Translations under genes and position numbers: made by a program | Part shown: positions 34,597 through 43,668 of the stretch, one piece after another | Position numbering within the stretch: the stretch's first letter is position 1 | Layout: each line of letters starts with the position of its first letter | From: Bifidobacterium crudilactis | Lineage (GTDB): Bacteria > Actinomycetota > Actinomycetes > Actinomycetales > Bifidobacteriaceae | Direction of reading: 5' to 3' | Length of the DNA: 64,000 bases | Assembly: GCF_000738005.1 (NCBI RefSeq) | Contig: NZ_JHAL01000001.1 | Location: forward strand, 121,108-185,107 | The notes under the pieces: model-generated | The model's database searches: none | Told to the model about the DNA's origin: nothing | The model's input: the letters and a program-made list of their open reading frames with translations, nothing else

Positions 34597-36872
34597 TTGG
34601 CGAGCACGGATCAGGGCATCACTCCCCCGAGAACAAGGCTGTTGCGCACAAATCGGCTCAACGCCTGTTCTGGTGTATCGTCATGCTGTTGCTGTCACTG
34701 GCAATCGCAATCTCGCCGAACGCAACCCGTGCGCACGCCGCCGAAAGCGCCACCGCAGCCACTGCGGATTCCTGCAATGACCAGGACATCAGCGTTTGCC
34801 TGCTGTCCTCCACCTCGGTGGTGACCGACACTTCAGGCTTCGATGCGCAGATTTCCGTCACCAACAACACCACGAGCACATTGGCAGGCGGCTCTCTGAC
34901 CACTTCGACCAATGTGCTGTACCCCTTCACCTCCCGAGTCGACATGCAGGGTTGGTCCGAAGGCGACACACACATTCCGACACCCAATACGCTCAATACC
35001 AGTTCCGTCCCCGAACTCGCACCCCATGCCTCAACGACGGTGTCGATCCATCTGGATGCGGCCAGCACCGAACTCAAGGCCATGAACAGCTGGGGGCCGA
35101 AACCGCTGCTGCTGACCTATGCCAGCGGCAAGAGCACCCCGGTCAAGGTACACACTTTCCTGACCCGGTCATCCGACGGCCTGTCGACGGCGCAGACTCC
35201 CGCCTTGTCCATCACCACGGTTCTGCCATTGACCGCCTCATCCTGGACGGTAGACAATGATGCTCTGGTGAACCTGGTCACCAAAAGCAGAAATGCAGGC
35301 ACTCGCAGTTCAGCCTCTCCGGCAGTGGACAAATCTCGGCTTTCGTCAAGTGCCAACTCGATTATTACCCTGGGCAAGGAAGCCAAGGAATACCAACAGC
35401 AACAACTCGACATGCTGAACAATCACCCCGAACTGCAATCCGTCGCCGACCCCGATTACCTCTCGTCCTTCCCCATACCACCGCAGACGACGGCGCTGAT
35501 GCAGTCCTCGAACTTCGACATCACCGCATATTCGCAAGGCGACGCCGCTGCATATGCCAAGGCCGGCATCACCACGGAGCAGTGGAACGCCGCTGCCGGT
35601 CTGGCGGCGCTTCGCGAATCGACGGGTGACGAACAGGCCACAGGCACGTCAGTGGCATGGCAAGGTCAGGGAGCCTGGACCTTGCCCGCACTCGAAAGCG
35701 CCAGGGATGCGGGATATTCCACCGTCATCGCCGACAGCGAGTACGAAGCCAACAACTCCTCCGTCGCACATACCGGCAAATACGTGGTCCCCACAAAGGA
35801 CGGCAACGTAACGGTCCTCACCGCACAGCGCGAACTCAGCCGCCTTGCACAAGGCAAATCCACATCCACCGATGCCGATGGAGAAGGCACCGATGCGGGG
35901 CGCATGGCCCGATTCATGGCTCAGAGCGCCCTGTACCAGATGGAGCAGCCCTACGCGAACAGAGTGCTTATGGTGACCTTTGCGGAGTCGGGTCAGAACC
36001 TTCATGCCGCTGATGCCCTGATGTCTGCAATGGAGCACGCCTCATGGATCAAGCTCACCGACCTGCAGACCCTCGATAAGGCGGACGCCTATCAGGAGGG
36101 TTCGAAAGCGAGCGCATCGGTGCCAACGACTTCGGGAATCTCCGCACACCGGCTCTCCGCAATCGAAGGGTATCTGAACACTCTGGCGAGCAACCATAAC
36201 GACATCGTCCGTTTCGGGTCGGCCATTCTGGTTCAGAAGGAATCGAGCGGCGATGAGAGCGGCGATACTTCCCAGAGCTCAGACACCCAAGCCCTGGCAC
36301 GCGGCGATGCATCAACCGTCATCGACCAGTCGAACGGTACCGCGGCCGCCTGGCTCGAACAACTCAAATCGGTGCAGAAGGCTTTGGCCCTGCACACCTT
36401 CACCGGAAACAGCACCCAGAGCGCATTTGCCAAGGCATCGTCCTCATTGTCACAGCAGCTGCTAGACGGGGTGAGCATCACACCTTCGGAATCCATTTCG
36501 GTGGTGAGCGAAACCGCAAGCATGCCCGTGACAATCAGCAATGACCATCCGTATCCCGTGAAGGTCAGCGTGAGCTCCCAAACCGACTCAACCATCATCG
36601 CGACCTCGCGATTGACCGAAGCGACCATTCCCGCGAATTCCGAGGTCCAAGTCACCTTCACCATTCGTGTGGCCACCTCGGGCAATGCTACCGCTCGTAT
36701 CGCCCTGCTCGACCGCAACGGCGAGAGTTTCGGTACCACCCAATCGACCAGAATCACCAGCAGCCTGCAATTGAGCGACAAGAGCGGGCTGATTCTACTA
36801 GCAGTCGGCGTGCTGTTCGGCGCACTGGGACTGTGGCGACAATTCACACGCAAAAAGGATGCAGACGAATGA
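34593..36872 (+). CDS. DUF6049 secreted/membrane protein
   Basis: 759 residues from the ATG within the Nudix stop (ATGA). An N-terminal signal segment (RLFWCIVMLLLSLAIAIS), a large extracytoplasmic Ser/Thr-rich body with Ig-like sections at both ends, and a C-terminal anchor (LILLAVGVLFGALGLW) followed by RKKDADE. This family is conserved next to murJ in actinobacteria; its function is not established, but the fixed neighbourhood points to cell-wall synthesis. It overlaps murJ by 4 bases. Confidence 0.85.
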   Translation: MIGEHGSGHHSPENKAVAHKSAQRLFWCIVMLLLSLAIAISPNATRAHAAESATAATADSCNDQDISVCLLSSTSVVTDTSGFDAQISVTNNTTSTLAGGSLTTSTNVLYPFTSRVDMQGWSEGDTHIPTPNTLNTSSVPELAPHASTTVSIHLDAASTELKAMNSWGPKPLLLTYASGKSTPVKVHTFLTRSSDGLSTAQTPALSITTVLPLTASSWTVDNDALVNLVTKSRNAGTRSSASPAVDKSRLSSSANSIITLGKEAKEYQQQQLDMLNNHPELQSVADPDYLSSFPIPPQTTALMQSSNFDITAYSQGDAAAYAKAGITTEQWNAAAGLAALRESTGDEQATGTSVAWQGQGAWTLPALESARDAGYSTVIADSEYEANNSSVAHTGKYVVPTKDGNVTVLTAQRELSRLAQGKSTSTDADGEGTDAGRMARFMAQSALYQMEQPYANRVLMVTFAESGQNLHAADALMSAMEHASWIKLTDLQTLDKADAYQEGSKASASVPTTSGISAHRLSAIEGYLNTLASNHNDIVRFGSAILVQKESSGDESGDTSQSSDTQALARGDASTVIDQSNGTAAAWLEQLKSVQKALALHTFTGNSTQSAFAKASSSLSQQLLDGVSITPSESISVVSETASMPVTISNDHPYPVKVSVSSQTDSTIIATSRLTEATIPANSEVQVTFTIRVATSGNATARIALLDRNGESFGTTQSTRITSSLQLSDKSGLILLAVGVLFGALGLWRQFTRKKDADE

Positions 36873-39800
36873 ACTCTGTCGGACGCAACTCCGTAATCAT
36901 GGCCTCCGGCACTGCAGCTTCACGCATCACCGGTCAAATACGCACTATTCTGCTTGCAGCAGCCCTGGGAACCACCGGTACGGCCATCAACGCCTATCAG
37001 ACCGGCGCGATGATTCCGCAGGTGATGTTCACGCTGATATCAGGAGGCGTGTTCAACGCGGTTCTGGTACCGCAAATCGTCCGTACGCTCAAGTCCAAGC
37101 ATGCCGAGGAGCATCTCAATAAACTGGTGACGTCCAGTGTGGTGCTGTTGCTGCTGATTACCTTCGTACTGATGATGGGCACATCCGTGCTCACATCCAT
37201 CTATCTTGATGCACGTTGGACTGGTGAACAGCGTGGTCTGGTGAACGCCTTCACCCTGTGGTGCATGCCGCAGATCTTCTTCTATGGGCTGTATACCATC
37301 CTCGGTCAGATTCTGGCAGCGAAAGGCAAATTCGCCACATACGCCTGGAGCTCGGTGGGCGCGAACGTCATCAGCTGCATCGGCTTCGTACTGTTCATCG
37401 TGCTTTTCGGCAATGCGCAGCGCAAGCCGATGGAGTTTTGGACGCCGTGGACCATCGCTCTGACTGCAGGCGCCTGGACCTTGGGCGTGGCTTTCCAGGC
37501 ACTCATCCTTTTCATTCCGCTGATGCGAAGCGGCTTCCGTTTCCACTGGCGCTGGGGCTTGCGAGGCATCGGGCTTCGTTCGATGGGCCCCGTAGCCGCA
37601 TGGAGCCTTGGTGTCGTGGTGGTGAACCAGCTCGCCAACGTCATCAATGCCCGAATCACGAACGGAGCCCCGCTCGCAGGCAACAATCCATTCGGCATAG
37701 CAGGGAACGGTTCGTATCAGAACGCCTTCGCCATCTATATTCTGCCGTACTCGCTGATTGCGGTGTCCGTGACCACGGCCATGTTTCCCCGCCTCTCGAA
37801 GGCCGTCGCGGAACACCATATCGGAGAGGCCCGTCTAGGACTGAGCCAGGCCTTACGCAATGTGGGGTTGCTCATGGCCTTCTTCTCGGTCGCGATGATC
37901 GTCATGCCCGTTCCGATAACGCGGGCGCTGCTTCCCTCGGTGAACGTCCACGAGGCGGTGCTGATATCTCAACCCCTTGTCGGCCTCTCGTACGGTCTGG
38001 TCATATCCGGTGCCTTCCTGCTGGTACAACGTACGTTCTACGCCTTGGAAGACGGCCTGCACCCCTTCATCTTCGCGGCGATGACGAATATTCTGCAGGT
38101 GGGTATCGTCCTGCTGGCAACAACACTGCTTCCCCCCGAGCAGTGGACCGGCTGGGTCGGCTTCTCGATGACCCTGGGCAATATCATCTCCTTCCCGTTC
38201 CTGATATGGATGCTGCGCAAACAGCTCGGAGGGTCCATCGACGGCAAAAAAATCGGCATGACCTACACGAAGATTCTCATTTCGGCCGTCGTATCAGTGG
38301 TTGTGGGTATGGTGCTGTCGACACCCGTGGCACACTTCGTCGGCGCCTCCTTGGAAACCGGCCATGAGCGAATGAGCTGGATACAGGCCATCTTGATGTG
38401 CATCCTGCTCTGCGTGGTAGTGGGAATCGTGTATTTCGGTTTGTTGTTCCTCATGAGGACCGAAGAGCTGCTCAAGGCATTGAGCGGTTTCAACGGCCAA
38501 TTGCACCGCATCTTCAAAGGTTTGGCGGCTCGCGGAACCGAGCCGGCGGTGCAGGAATCACCGGCCGCCGGCAGTCTTCCTCCCGGGCATCTGAAAACAC
38601 CCGAACAGGCTACCGCGCCAAGTGCCGAAAAGGGTAGAATATCAACGGGACAGGGCTTAATAGAGCAGGCTTCTGATGGCGAAAGTAGCAAACACAGCAT
38701 GACACCGAAACTCGGAGACACCATAATCGATCGCTATACCCTGATGGCGTCGTTACGCGACGAAGCAGGCTTACAGGCGTGGCGTGCTCACGATTCGGTT
38801 TTGGCGCGTGACTGCCAACTCTTCTTCGTCACCGACGGAGCCGTCGCATCGCAATGCAACACCTACGCCTCAGGGCTCGCATTGTCGCGGAACCGCCATT
38901 TCACCCCTGTATACCATTTCAGTGAGGCCGAAGGCGTGGCCCTGATCATCACCGCACTCGATGCGGGTGTGTCGCTGTCCGACTATCTGGCAGGCTCCAC
39001 CGTGGGGACGCTCAGCAACGAAGCGATGCGGACCATCGTCGGCGAAATAGCGGAGGCTCTGATAGCTCTCAAACGCGTCGACCTGCCGAATCCCACGATT
39101 TGCACCGACACCATTCGTCTTTCCTCCACCGGCATCATGATTGCGGATGCTCCGATTAATTCGATGCTCGTGGATCCTCTGGGCATCGGCAAGGGTCGAA
39201 CCCTGAACGAGGAAATGGTCACCAAACAGCTTTCGGCCGTGCTGTATGCCATGCTGACGCGCACTCCCGATGTGCAAGGAATGACCTTCGCGGAGCAAAA
39301 ACTCCCTGTCGACATCCCCGACGAATTCCGCATCATCTGCTCACGCGGGCTCGGTATGAAACGCGCCAATGGCTCACCTGCCGTTCCGCTGCGCACCCTT
39401 GCAGAGTTTGAGGCGCTTCTCGGCGCCTGGACGCCGCCGGAGGAGCTTTCGGACCGGGACATCGTTTGGCCGGAGCACGCGGGCGAAGGCTCCATAGAAA
39501 AGGTCGGGGTCAGGGTTACCGACAGCCATGCAGTCCGTGACATCCCCGAATCCTTCGCCACCGCCTCCAAGGCTGCAGGAAACGCACAGGCAGAGCCGCA
39601 ATGGGCGACGAATCAGCTGCTGTTCCCCGAAAGCGATGAAGTGCAGATGGTTCATCCGGATTCAAGCAACGGTGACCTCTTCGCAGCTTTCGAAGATTTC
39701 CCATACATCAAGCCAATCGCGGACCGCTATCCCGAAAACGCCACCAGCGCTCTCGACGTGAGTGGACTGCGCGCGGCGAAAGCCGTGGGAGACGGGGAAG

Positions 39801-40720
39801 TACCCACCAATACCGGTGAAATTCCCGAAACGACCGCTTCCATCCCTCTTGAGACAATCAAGCAGCAGGCAGAAGCCGTGAAAGAAAAAGAGGCCGAAGA
39901 ACAGCAGGATGCGCTGAATCAGGAGATGACCTCTTCGATGCAGCCATTGCCGCCGAGCTTCACGCCCAAACCAAGAACCCGCAGACCGGTCTCACAGGAG
40001 TATTCCGGCTACGCCGGCGATTCATCAGATGATGACGATTCGGACTCGGCCGACTCAGGCAAGAAGCTCTTCGGAGTCTTGTCAGGTCGTACAGTATCGA
40101 TTATCGCAGGAATTCTTCTGATTGTCGCCGCTCTGACCTGGGCGGTCAACGGCCTTCTGGATGCCACCATCGGCTCATCGGACGAGGGCAACACCAAAAG
40201 CAACTGGCCAGAGATGACCAATGTGCCCTTCCGCAGCACGGACACTGCAAGCACCTCCGATGGAGCGGAAAACACGGAAGCATCGCCTTCGAGTTCAGCA
40301 AGCACAACGAGCGAGACGAAGGTCACGCATGACGACAAGGTGGCCAATGCGGCCCCGAGTCCGTCGGCGACGCCGACCCCGGAGAACACCACGGCATTCC
40401 CCACGGGAACCCAGACCTTCCTCAGCCAACCCGCCGGACTGGCAGGGCGAGGCTGGTATGTGCACCTGACACAACCTCAGCAGGTCAGCAGACTGGTGAT
40501 TTCCATTCGCCAATCCGGCGGTCAAGGTCAGATTTTCGTAAACTCCACTGCGGGCGCACCGAATCAGGGTGATCCTGTGGCACAGTTCACCTTCGACCCG
40601 AGCGGTACCACAACGGTCACGCTCCCCTCGCCGGTTAGCACGCAGGACCTCGTGGTATGGGTCCCCTTGGATTCCACACCTTCAGGTGGCCTGTACTTCA
40701 ACTCCGTGAAGGTCTACTGA
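36869..40720 (+). CDS. murJ: MurJ lipid II flippase fused to a pseudokinase and an extracytoplasmic C-terminal domain
   Basis: 1283 residues from the ATG in the previous stop (ATGA). Residues ~1-540 have 14 hydrophobic segments of the MviN/MurJ fold (NSVIMASGTAASRITGQIRT; GIAGNGSYQNAFAIYILPYSLIAVSV), which flips lipid II to the outside. About 615-850 is a kinase-like fold without the HRD or DFG motifs, so a pseudokinase. A disordered acidic linker, one transmembrane segment (about 1070-1090) and a C-terminal jelly-roll-like domain follow. The same plan is known in Mycobacterium MviN, whose pseudokinase is phosphorylated by PknB and binds FhaA. No FhaA-like gene is in this window. Confidence 0.93.
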   Translation: MNSVGRNSVIMASGTAASRITGQIRTILLAAALGTTGTAINAYQTGAMIPQVMFTLISGGVFNAVLVPQIVRTLKSKHAEEHLNKLVTSSVVLLLLITFVLMMGTSVLTSIYLDARWTGEQRGLVNAFTLWCMPQIFFYGLYTILGQILAAKGKFATYAWSSVGANVISCIGFVLFIVLFGNAQRKPMEFWTPWTIALTAGAWTLGVAFQALILFIPLMRSGFRFHWRWGLRGIGLRSMGPVAAWSLGVVVVNQLANVINARITNGAPLAGNNPFGIAGNGSYQNAFAIYILPYSLIAVSVTTAMFPRLSKAVAEHHIGEARLGLSQALRNVGLLMAFFSVAMIVMPVPITRALLPSVNVHEAVLISQPLVGLSYGLVISGAFLLVQRTFYALEDGLHPFIFAAMTNILQVGIVLLATTLLPPEQWTGWVGFSMTLGNIISFPFLIWMLRKQLGGSIDGKKIGMTYTKILISAVVSVVVGMVLSTPVAHFVGASLETGHERMSWIQAILMCILLCVVVGIVYFGLLFLMRTEELLKALSGFNGQLHRIFKGLAARGTEPAVQESPAAGSLPPGHLKTPEQATAPSAEKGRISTGQGLIEQASDGESSKHSMTPKLGDTIIDRYTLMASLRDEAGLQAWRAHDSVLARDCQLFFVTDGAVASQCNTYASGLALSRNRHFTPVYHFSEAEGVALIITALDAGVSLSDYLAGSTVGTLSNEAMRTIVGEIAEALIALKRVDLPNPTICTDTIRLSSTGIMIADAPINSMLVDPLGIGKGRTLNEEMVTKQLSAVLYAMLTRTPDVQGMTFAEQKLPVDIPDEFRIICSRGLGMKRANGSPAVPLRTLAEFEALLGAWTPPEELSDRDIVWPEHAGEGSIEKVGVRVTDSHAVRDIPESFATASKAAGNAQAEPQWATNQLLFPESDEVQMVHPDSSNGDLFAAFEDFPYIKPIADRYPENATSALDVSGLRAAKAVGDGEVPTNTGEIPETTASIPLETIKQQAEAVKEKEAEEQQDALNQEMTSSMQPLPPSFTPKPRTRRPVSQEYSGYAGDSSDDDDSDSADSGKKLFGVLSGRTVSIIAGILLIVAALTWAVNGLLDATIGSSDEGNTKSNWPEMTNVPFRSTDTASTSDGAENTEASPSSSASTTSETKVTHDDKVANAAPSPSATPTPENTTAFPTGTQTFLSQPAGLAGRGWYVHLTQPQQVSRLVISIRQSGGQGQIFVNSTAGAPNQGDPVAQFTFDPSGTTTVTLPSPVSTQDLVVWVPLDSTPSGGLYFNSVKVY

Positions 40721-40899
40721 CGGAGTTGCGGCTTTCCTTTCACGAGCTCGGCGGGGAAGTGTACCGAAGTCGTGACATCTTGGACATTGTTCTACTCTCC
40801 CATTCGGGTTTGTAATACAGTGTGCCGTAATGTGCGCAGTCGCATCGTCTACGAGCACATGCACCCAAATCTGTATTTCTCTGCAGAAAGGCAAAGATT

Positions 40900-42219
40900 A
40901 TGTCGGATAATCCGAACACCGCATCCAAGGTCATCAAGAACGACCCCTGGTTCGGCAGCTACGCAAGTCGCGCCGAATCCATGCGAGCTTCGGAGATCCG
41001 AGCACTCTTTGCAGTGGCAAACCGGCCCGAGGTGGTTTCGCTCGCAGGCGGTATGCCCTATCTGGAACGCATGCCATTCGGAGAGCTTTCCGAGCTCATC
41101 GCCAAAATGATCGTCGATAAAGGCGATGTGGCATGGCAGTATGGTTCGGCGCAGGGTGATCCGCATCTTCGCGAAGACGTGCTGCAAATCATGGAATTGG
41201 AAAACATCACCGACGTGCAGCCCGACGATGTGGTCATCGTCAATGGTTCTCAATCGGGTCTGGACCTGATTACGCGCATCATGTGCAACCCCGGTGATGT
41301 TATCCTCGCCGAAGCGCCCAACTATGTCGGTGCTCTGGGTGTGTTCCAGTCCTTCCAGGTGGATGTCGTCAATGTGTTGCTCGACAAGGATGGCTTGATA
41401 CCCGAGGCATTCGAACAGGCCATCGTGGAACAGCGGAAGCTGGGGAAGCAGGTCAAGTTCCTGTATACCGTGCCGAATTTCCATAATCCCGCCGGGGCCA
41501 CGATGAGCGAGGAACGCCGTCCGCGAATACTGGAGATAGCCAAGCGCTACCATGTGCTGATCGTTGAGGACAACCCTTACGGATTGTTGAGTTTCAAGGG
41601 AAAGACCTACCCGGCGCTGCGCTCCATGGATTCCGAGAACGTGGTCTATCTGAGCAGCTTCTCCAAGATTATCGCTCCGGGTATGCGCGTGGCCTGGATG
41701 GTCGCCCCTCCGGGGATTCGCCACAAGCTGGTGCTGGCCAACGAGTCGGCAATTCTGTGCCCTTCGAATATGAGCCAGATGACGGTAACCACCTATCTCG
41801 ATAACTTCGACTGGAAATCTCAGATTAACGACTATCGAGGCATGTACAAGGAGCGATGCGACACGATGGATGCCGCCTTGCGGGAGTATCTGCCCTACTG
41901 TTCGTGGCATAAGCCGGAGGGTGGCTTCTACATCTGGCTGCAGATACCAGAGGGTCTCAACTCCAGGGCGATGCTTCCACGTGCGATTACCGCAAAGGTC
42001 GCCTACGTGGCGGGTACGGCCTTCTACAACAATGGTGAAGGAACCGACCATATGCGTCTTTCCTTCTGCTACCCGACGCCTGAGCGCATACATGAAGGCA
42101 TCAGAAGACTATCGACCGTCATCGATGCGGAGCGCGAAACCGCCGAGCTTTTCGGGACCGGCGGAAAGGCCGACCCCGACCCGAAGGATGTCGAGCATCC
42201 TGGTCCAGCGGCCAGATAA
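40900..42219 (+). CDS. PLP-dependent aminotransferase, class I/II (2-aminoadipate/LysN-like)
   Basis: 439 residues. SLAGGMPYLERMPFGEL at the N-terminus, WQYGSAQGDPHLRE, FLYTVPNFHNPAGATMSEERR, EDNPYG, and the Schiff-base Lys in SSFSKIIAPGMRVAW are typical of MocR-less fold-type I transaminases of the LysN/ARO8 group. These act on aromatic or branched amino acids or 2-aminoadipate; the donor here is unknown. AAAGG is 11 bases before the ATG. It sits between murJ and ddl without overlap. Confidence 0.88.
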   Translation: MSDNPNTASKVIKNDPWFGSYASRAESMRASEIRALFAVANRPEVVSLAGGMPYLERMPFGELSELIAKMIVDKGDVAWQYGSAQGDPHLREDVLQIMELENITDVQPDDVVIVNGSQSGLDLITRIMCNPGDVILAEAPNYVGALGVFQSFQVDVVNVLLDKDGLIPEAFEQAIVEQRKLGKQVKFLYTVPNFHNPAGATMSEERRPRILEIAKRYHVLIVEDNPYGLLSFKGKTYPALRSMDSENVVYLSSFSKIIAPGMRVAWMVAPPGIRHKLVLANESAILCPSNMSQMTVTTYLDNFDWKSQINDYRGMYKERCDTMDAALREYLPYCSWHKPEGGFYIWLQIPEGLNSRAMLPRAITAKVAYVAGTAFYNNGEGTDHMRLSFCYPTPERIHEGIRRLSTVIDAERETAELFGTGGKADPDPKDVEHPGPAAR

Positions 42220-42287
42220 TCGCATATTCATCAGCGACGGGGACAATTCCAATGACAGCAAGCAAGAAAAGAGGAAAGGCCGCAATC

Positions 42288-43376
42288 ATGGCAGACCAAC
42301 GCAACGATGCCAAGGCACAGTCCGAAGCCCGTACCGATACAAAGGCGGCAGCTCGGAATCCTTCTCCTGAAAGCAAGGGCAACCATCCACAGGCGTCTGT
42401 GCCGGAGCAGAACACCGTCCTGGTGATTTGCGGCGGTCTCAGTCACGAGAGGGATATTTCCCTGAGCTCGGGTCACCGTGTGGAAGGCTTTCTCGAAGAT
42501 GCCGGTTGGCAGGTCGCCGTGCATGATATGGACAGCGACCTCCTCGACTATCTGTCATCCGTCGACACCCGTCCGGATTTGGTTTGGCCCTTGCTGCATG
42601 GTGCCAATGGCGAGGACGGGTCGATTCGCGACGTCCTCGAAATGGCCGGGCTTCCGTATATCGGGTCCCGCGCAAAAGCCTCGCGCACTGCCTGGAGCAA
42701 GCCAATCGCGAAGAATGTGGTCCGAAAGGCAGGCTTGACCACACCTCATTCGGTGACTCTTCCTGAGTCCATGTTCCGTGAGCTGGGAGCAGGCAAGGTT
42801 ATTGACCTGCTGGTCAGTGCGCTCGGACTGCCGCTCTTCGTTAAACCCACCATGGGTGGTTCGGCACTCGGCTGTTCTCTGGTCACCGCGGCCGATCAGC
42901 TGCCTCAGGCGATGGTAAGCTGCTTCGCTTACGGGAGCGTGGCCTTGGTCGAGCAGGCCGTCGAGGGCACCGAGGTTTCGGTATCCGTCCTCGACATTGA
43001 CGGCACTCCGACGATTCTGCCTCCGCTGGAAATCGAAACGCCCAACGGCATCTACGATTACGAGGCTCGCTACACTCCAGGACCTACCGAATTCTATGTC
43101 CCTGCACGTCTTGACTCCGACACCCTTCATGCCGTCGAGCAGGCGGCACTGACGGCACACAAGGCACTCGGACTCCGCGACATATCACGTACCGATTTCA
43201 TCGTGGACCGTGAGGGCAATCCGCAGTTCCTCGAGTCCAACGTCACTCCAGGCATGACCGACACCTCGCTGCTGCCGCAATCAGCGGTCGCTGCCGGGTT
43301 CAAGTTGTCGAAACTATACTCGTCCTTGGCAACATCAGTGCTGGCGCAGCATCGTGAAGCCGGTCCCAGACACTGA
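42288..43376 (+). CDS. ddl: D-alanine--D-alanine ligase
   Basis: Makes the D-Ala-D-Ala dipeptide of peptidoglycan precursors, ATP-dependent. 362 residues from the ATG at 42288 (GGAAAGG, 8 bases upstream); an in-frame ATG at 42252 would add 12 residues. After a disordered N-terminus of ~40 residues come VICGGLSHERDISLSSG, LLHGANGEDGSIRDVLEMAGLP, the ATP-grasp strand PLFVKPTMGGSALGCS, and the C-terminal metal-site loop RTDFIVDREGNPQFLESNVTPGMTDTS. This is ordinary for the family. It follows the aminotransferase by 68 bases. Confidence 0.94.
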   Translation: MADQRNDAKAQSEARTDTKAAARNPSPESKGNHPQASVPEQNTVLVICGGLSHERDISLSSGHRVEGFLEDAGWQVAVHDMDSDLLDYLSSVDTRPDLVWPLLHGANGEDGSIRDVLEMAGLPYIGSRAKASRTAWSKPIAKNVVRKAGLTTPHSVTLPESMFRELGAGKVIDLLVSALGLPLFVKPTMGGSALGCSLVTAADQLPQAMVSCFAYGSVALVEQAVEGTEVSVSVLDIDGTPTILPPLEIETPNGIYDYEARYTPGPTEFYVPARLDSDTLHAVEQAALTAHKALGLRDISRTDFIVDREGNPQFLESNVTPGMTDTSLLPQSAVAAGFKLSKLYSSLATSVLAQHREAGPRH

Positions 43377-43395
43377 ACCGGCGCGTTGTTCATGC

Positions 43396-43446
43396 CGGTA
43401 CAGGCGGTACAGGCGGTACGGGCGGTATACGGCCGATACGGCCGAT
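43396..43446. repeat. Short tandem array of a CGGTACAGG-like 9-mer
   Basis: CGGTACAGG, CGGTACAGG, CGGTACGGG, then degenerate CGGTATACGG and CCGATACGG follow each other directly after ddl, and run into the palindromic repeat at 43446. Confidence 0.7.
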
Positions 43447-43554
43447 TGTGTAGGGATTGCCGAGTAGACACCGATAGCGAAGCTCCCAAAATGGCGGAAT
43501 GGCGTTACTGCTGATGACCTGATAGCACCAGAACGCCGACAAATCCCTACACAA
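43446..43554. repeat. Palindromic repeat, TGTGTAGGGATT family, with a different core
   Basis: TTGTGTAGGGATT at 43446-43458 and AAATCCCTACACAA at 43541-43554 are terminal inverted repeats as in the copies at 12445 and 16352, but the inside is unrelated; a weak GGCGTT/AACGCC pair remains. It fills the gap between ddl and the surface-protein gene. Confidence 0.7.
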
Positions 43555-43668
43555 CCGAAGCCGCAGCGCCCTAACACGAAATTCTGCACGCAACTGTGCA
43601 AATCGGCACGCGTGGGGGCCGTATGTGGGTGCTTCGCGTGCCATTACGCACAGTTCCGTGATATTTCA

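Noticed and set aside
36869..40720. The kinase-like part of the MurJ protein as an active Ser/Thr kinase
   Set aside because: No HRD, DFG or Gly-rich loop is present, so a pseudokinase is the supported call.
40849..42093. A 414-codon frame opposite the aminotransferase
   Set aside because: Antisense shadow; the aminotransferase on the other strand has all PLP motifs.
43396..43554. CRISPR array
   Set aside because: The short CGGTACAGG units have no spacers, and no cas genes are present.
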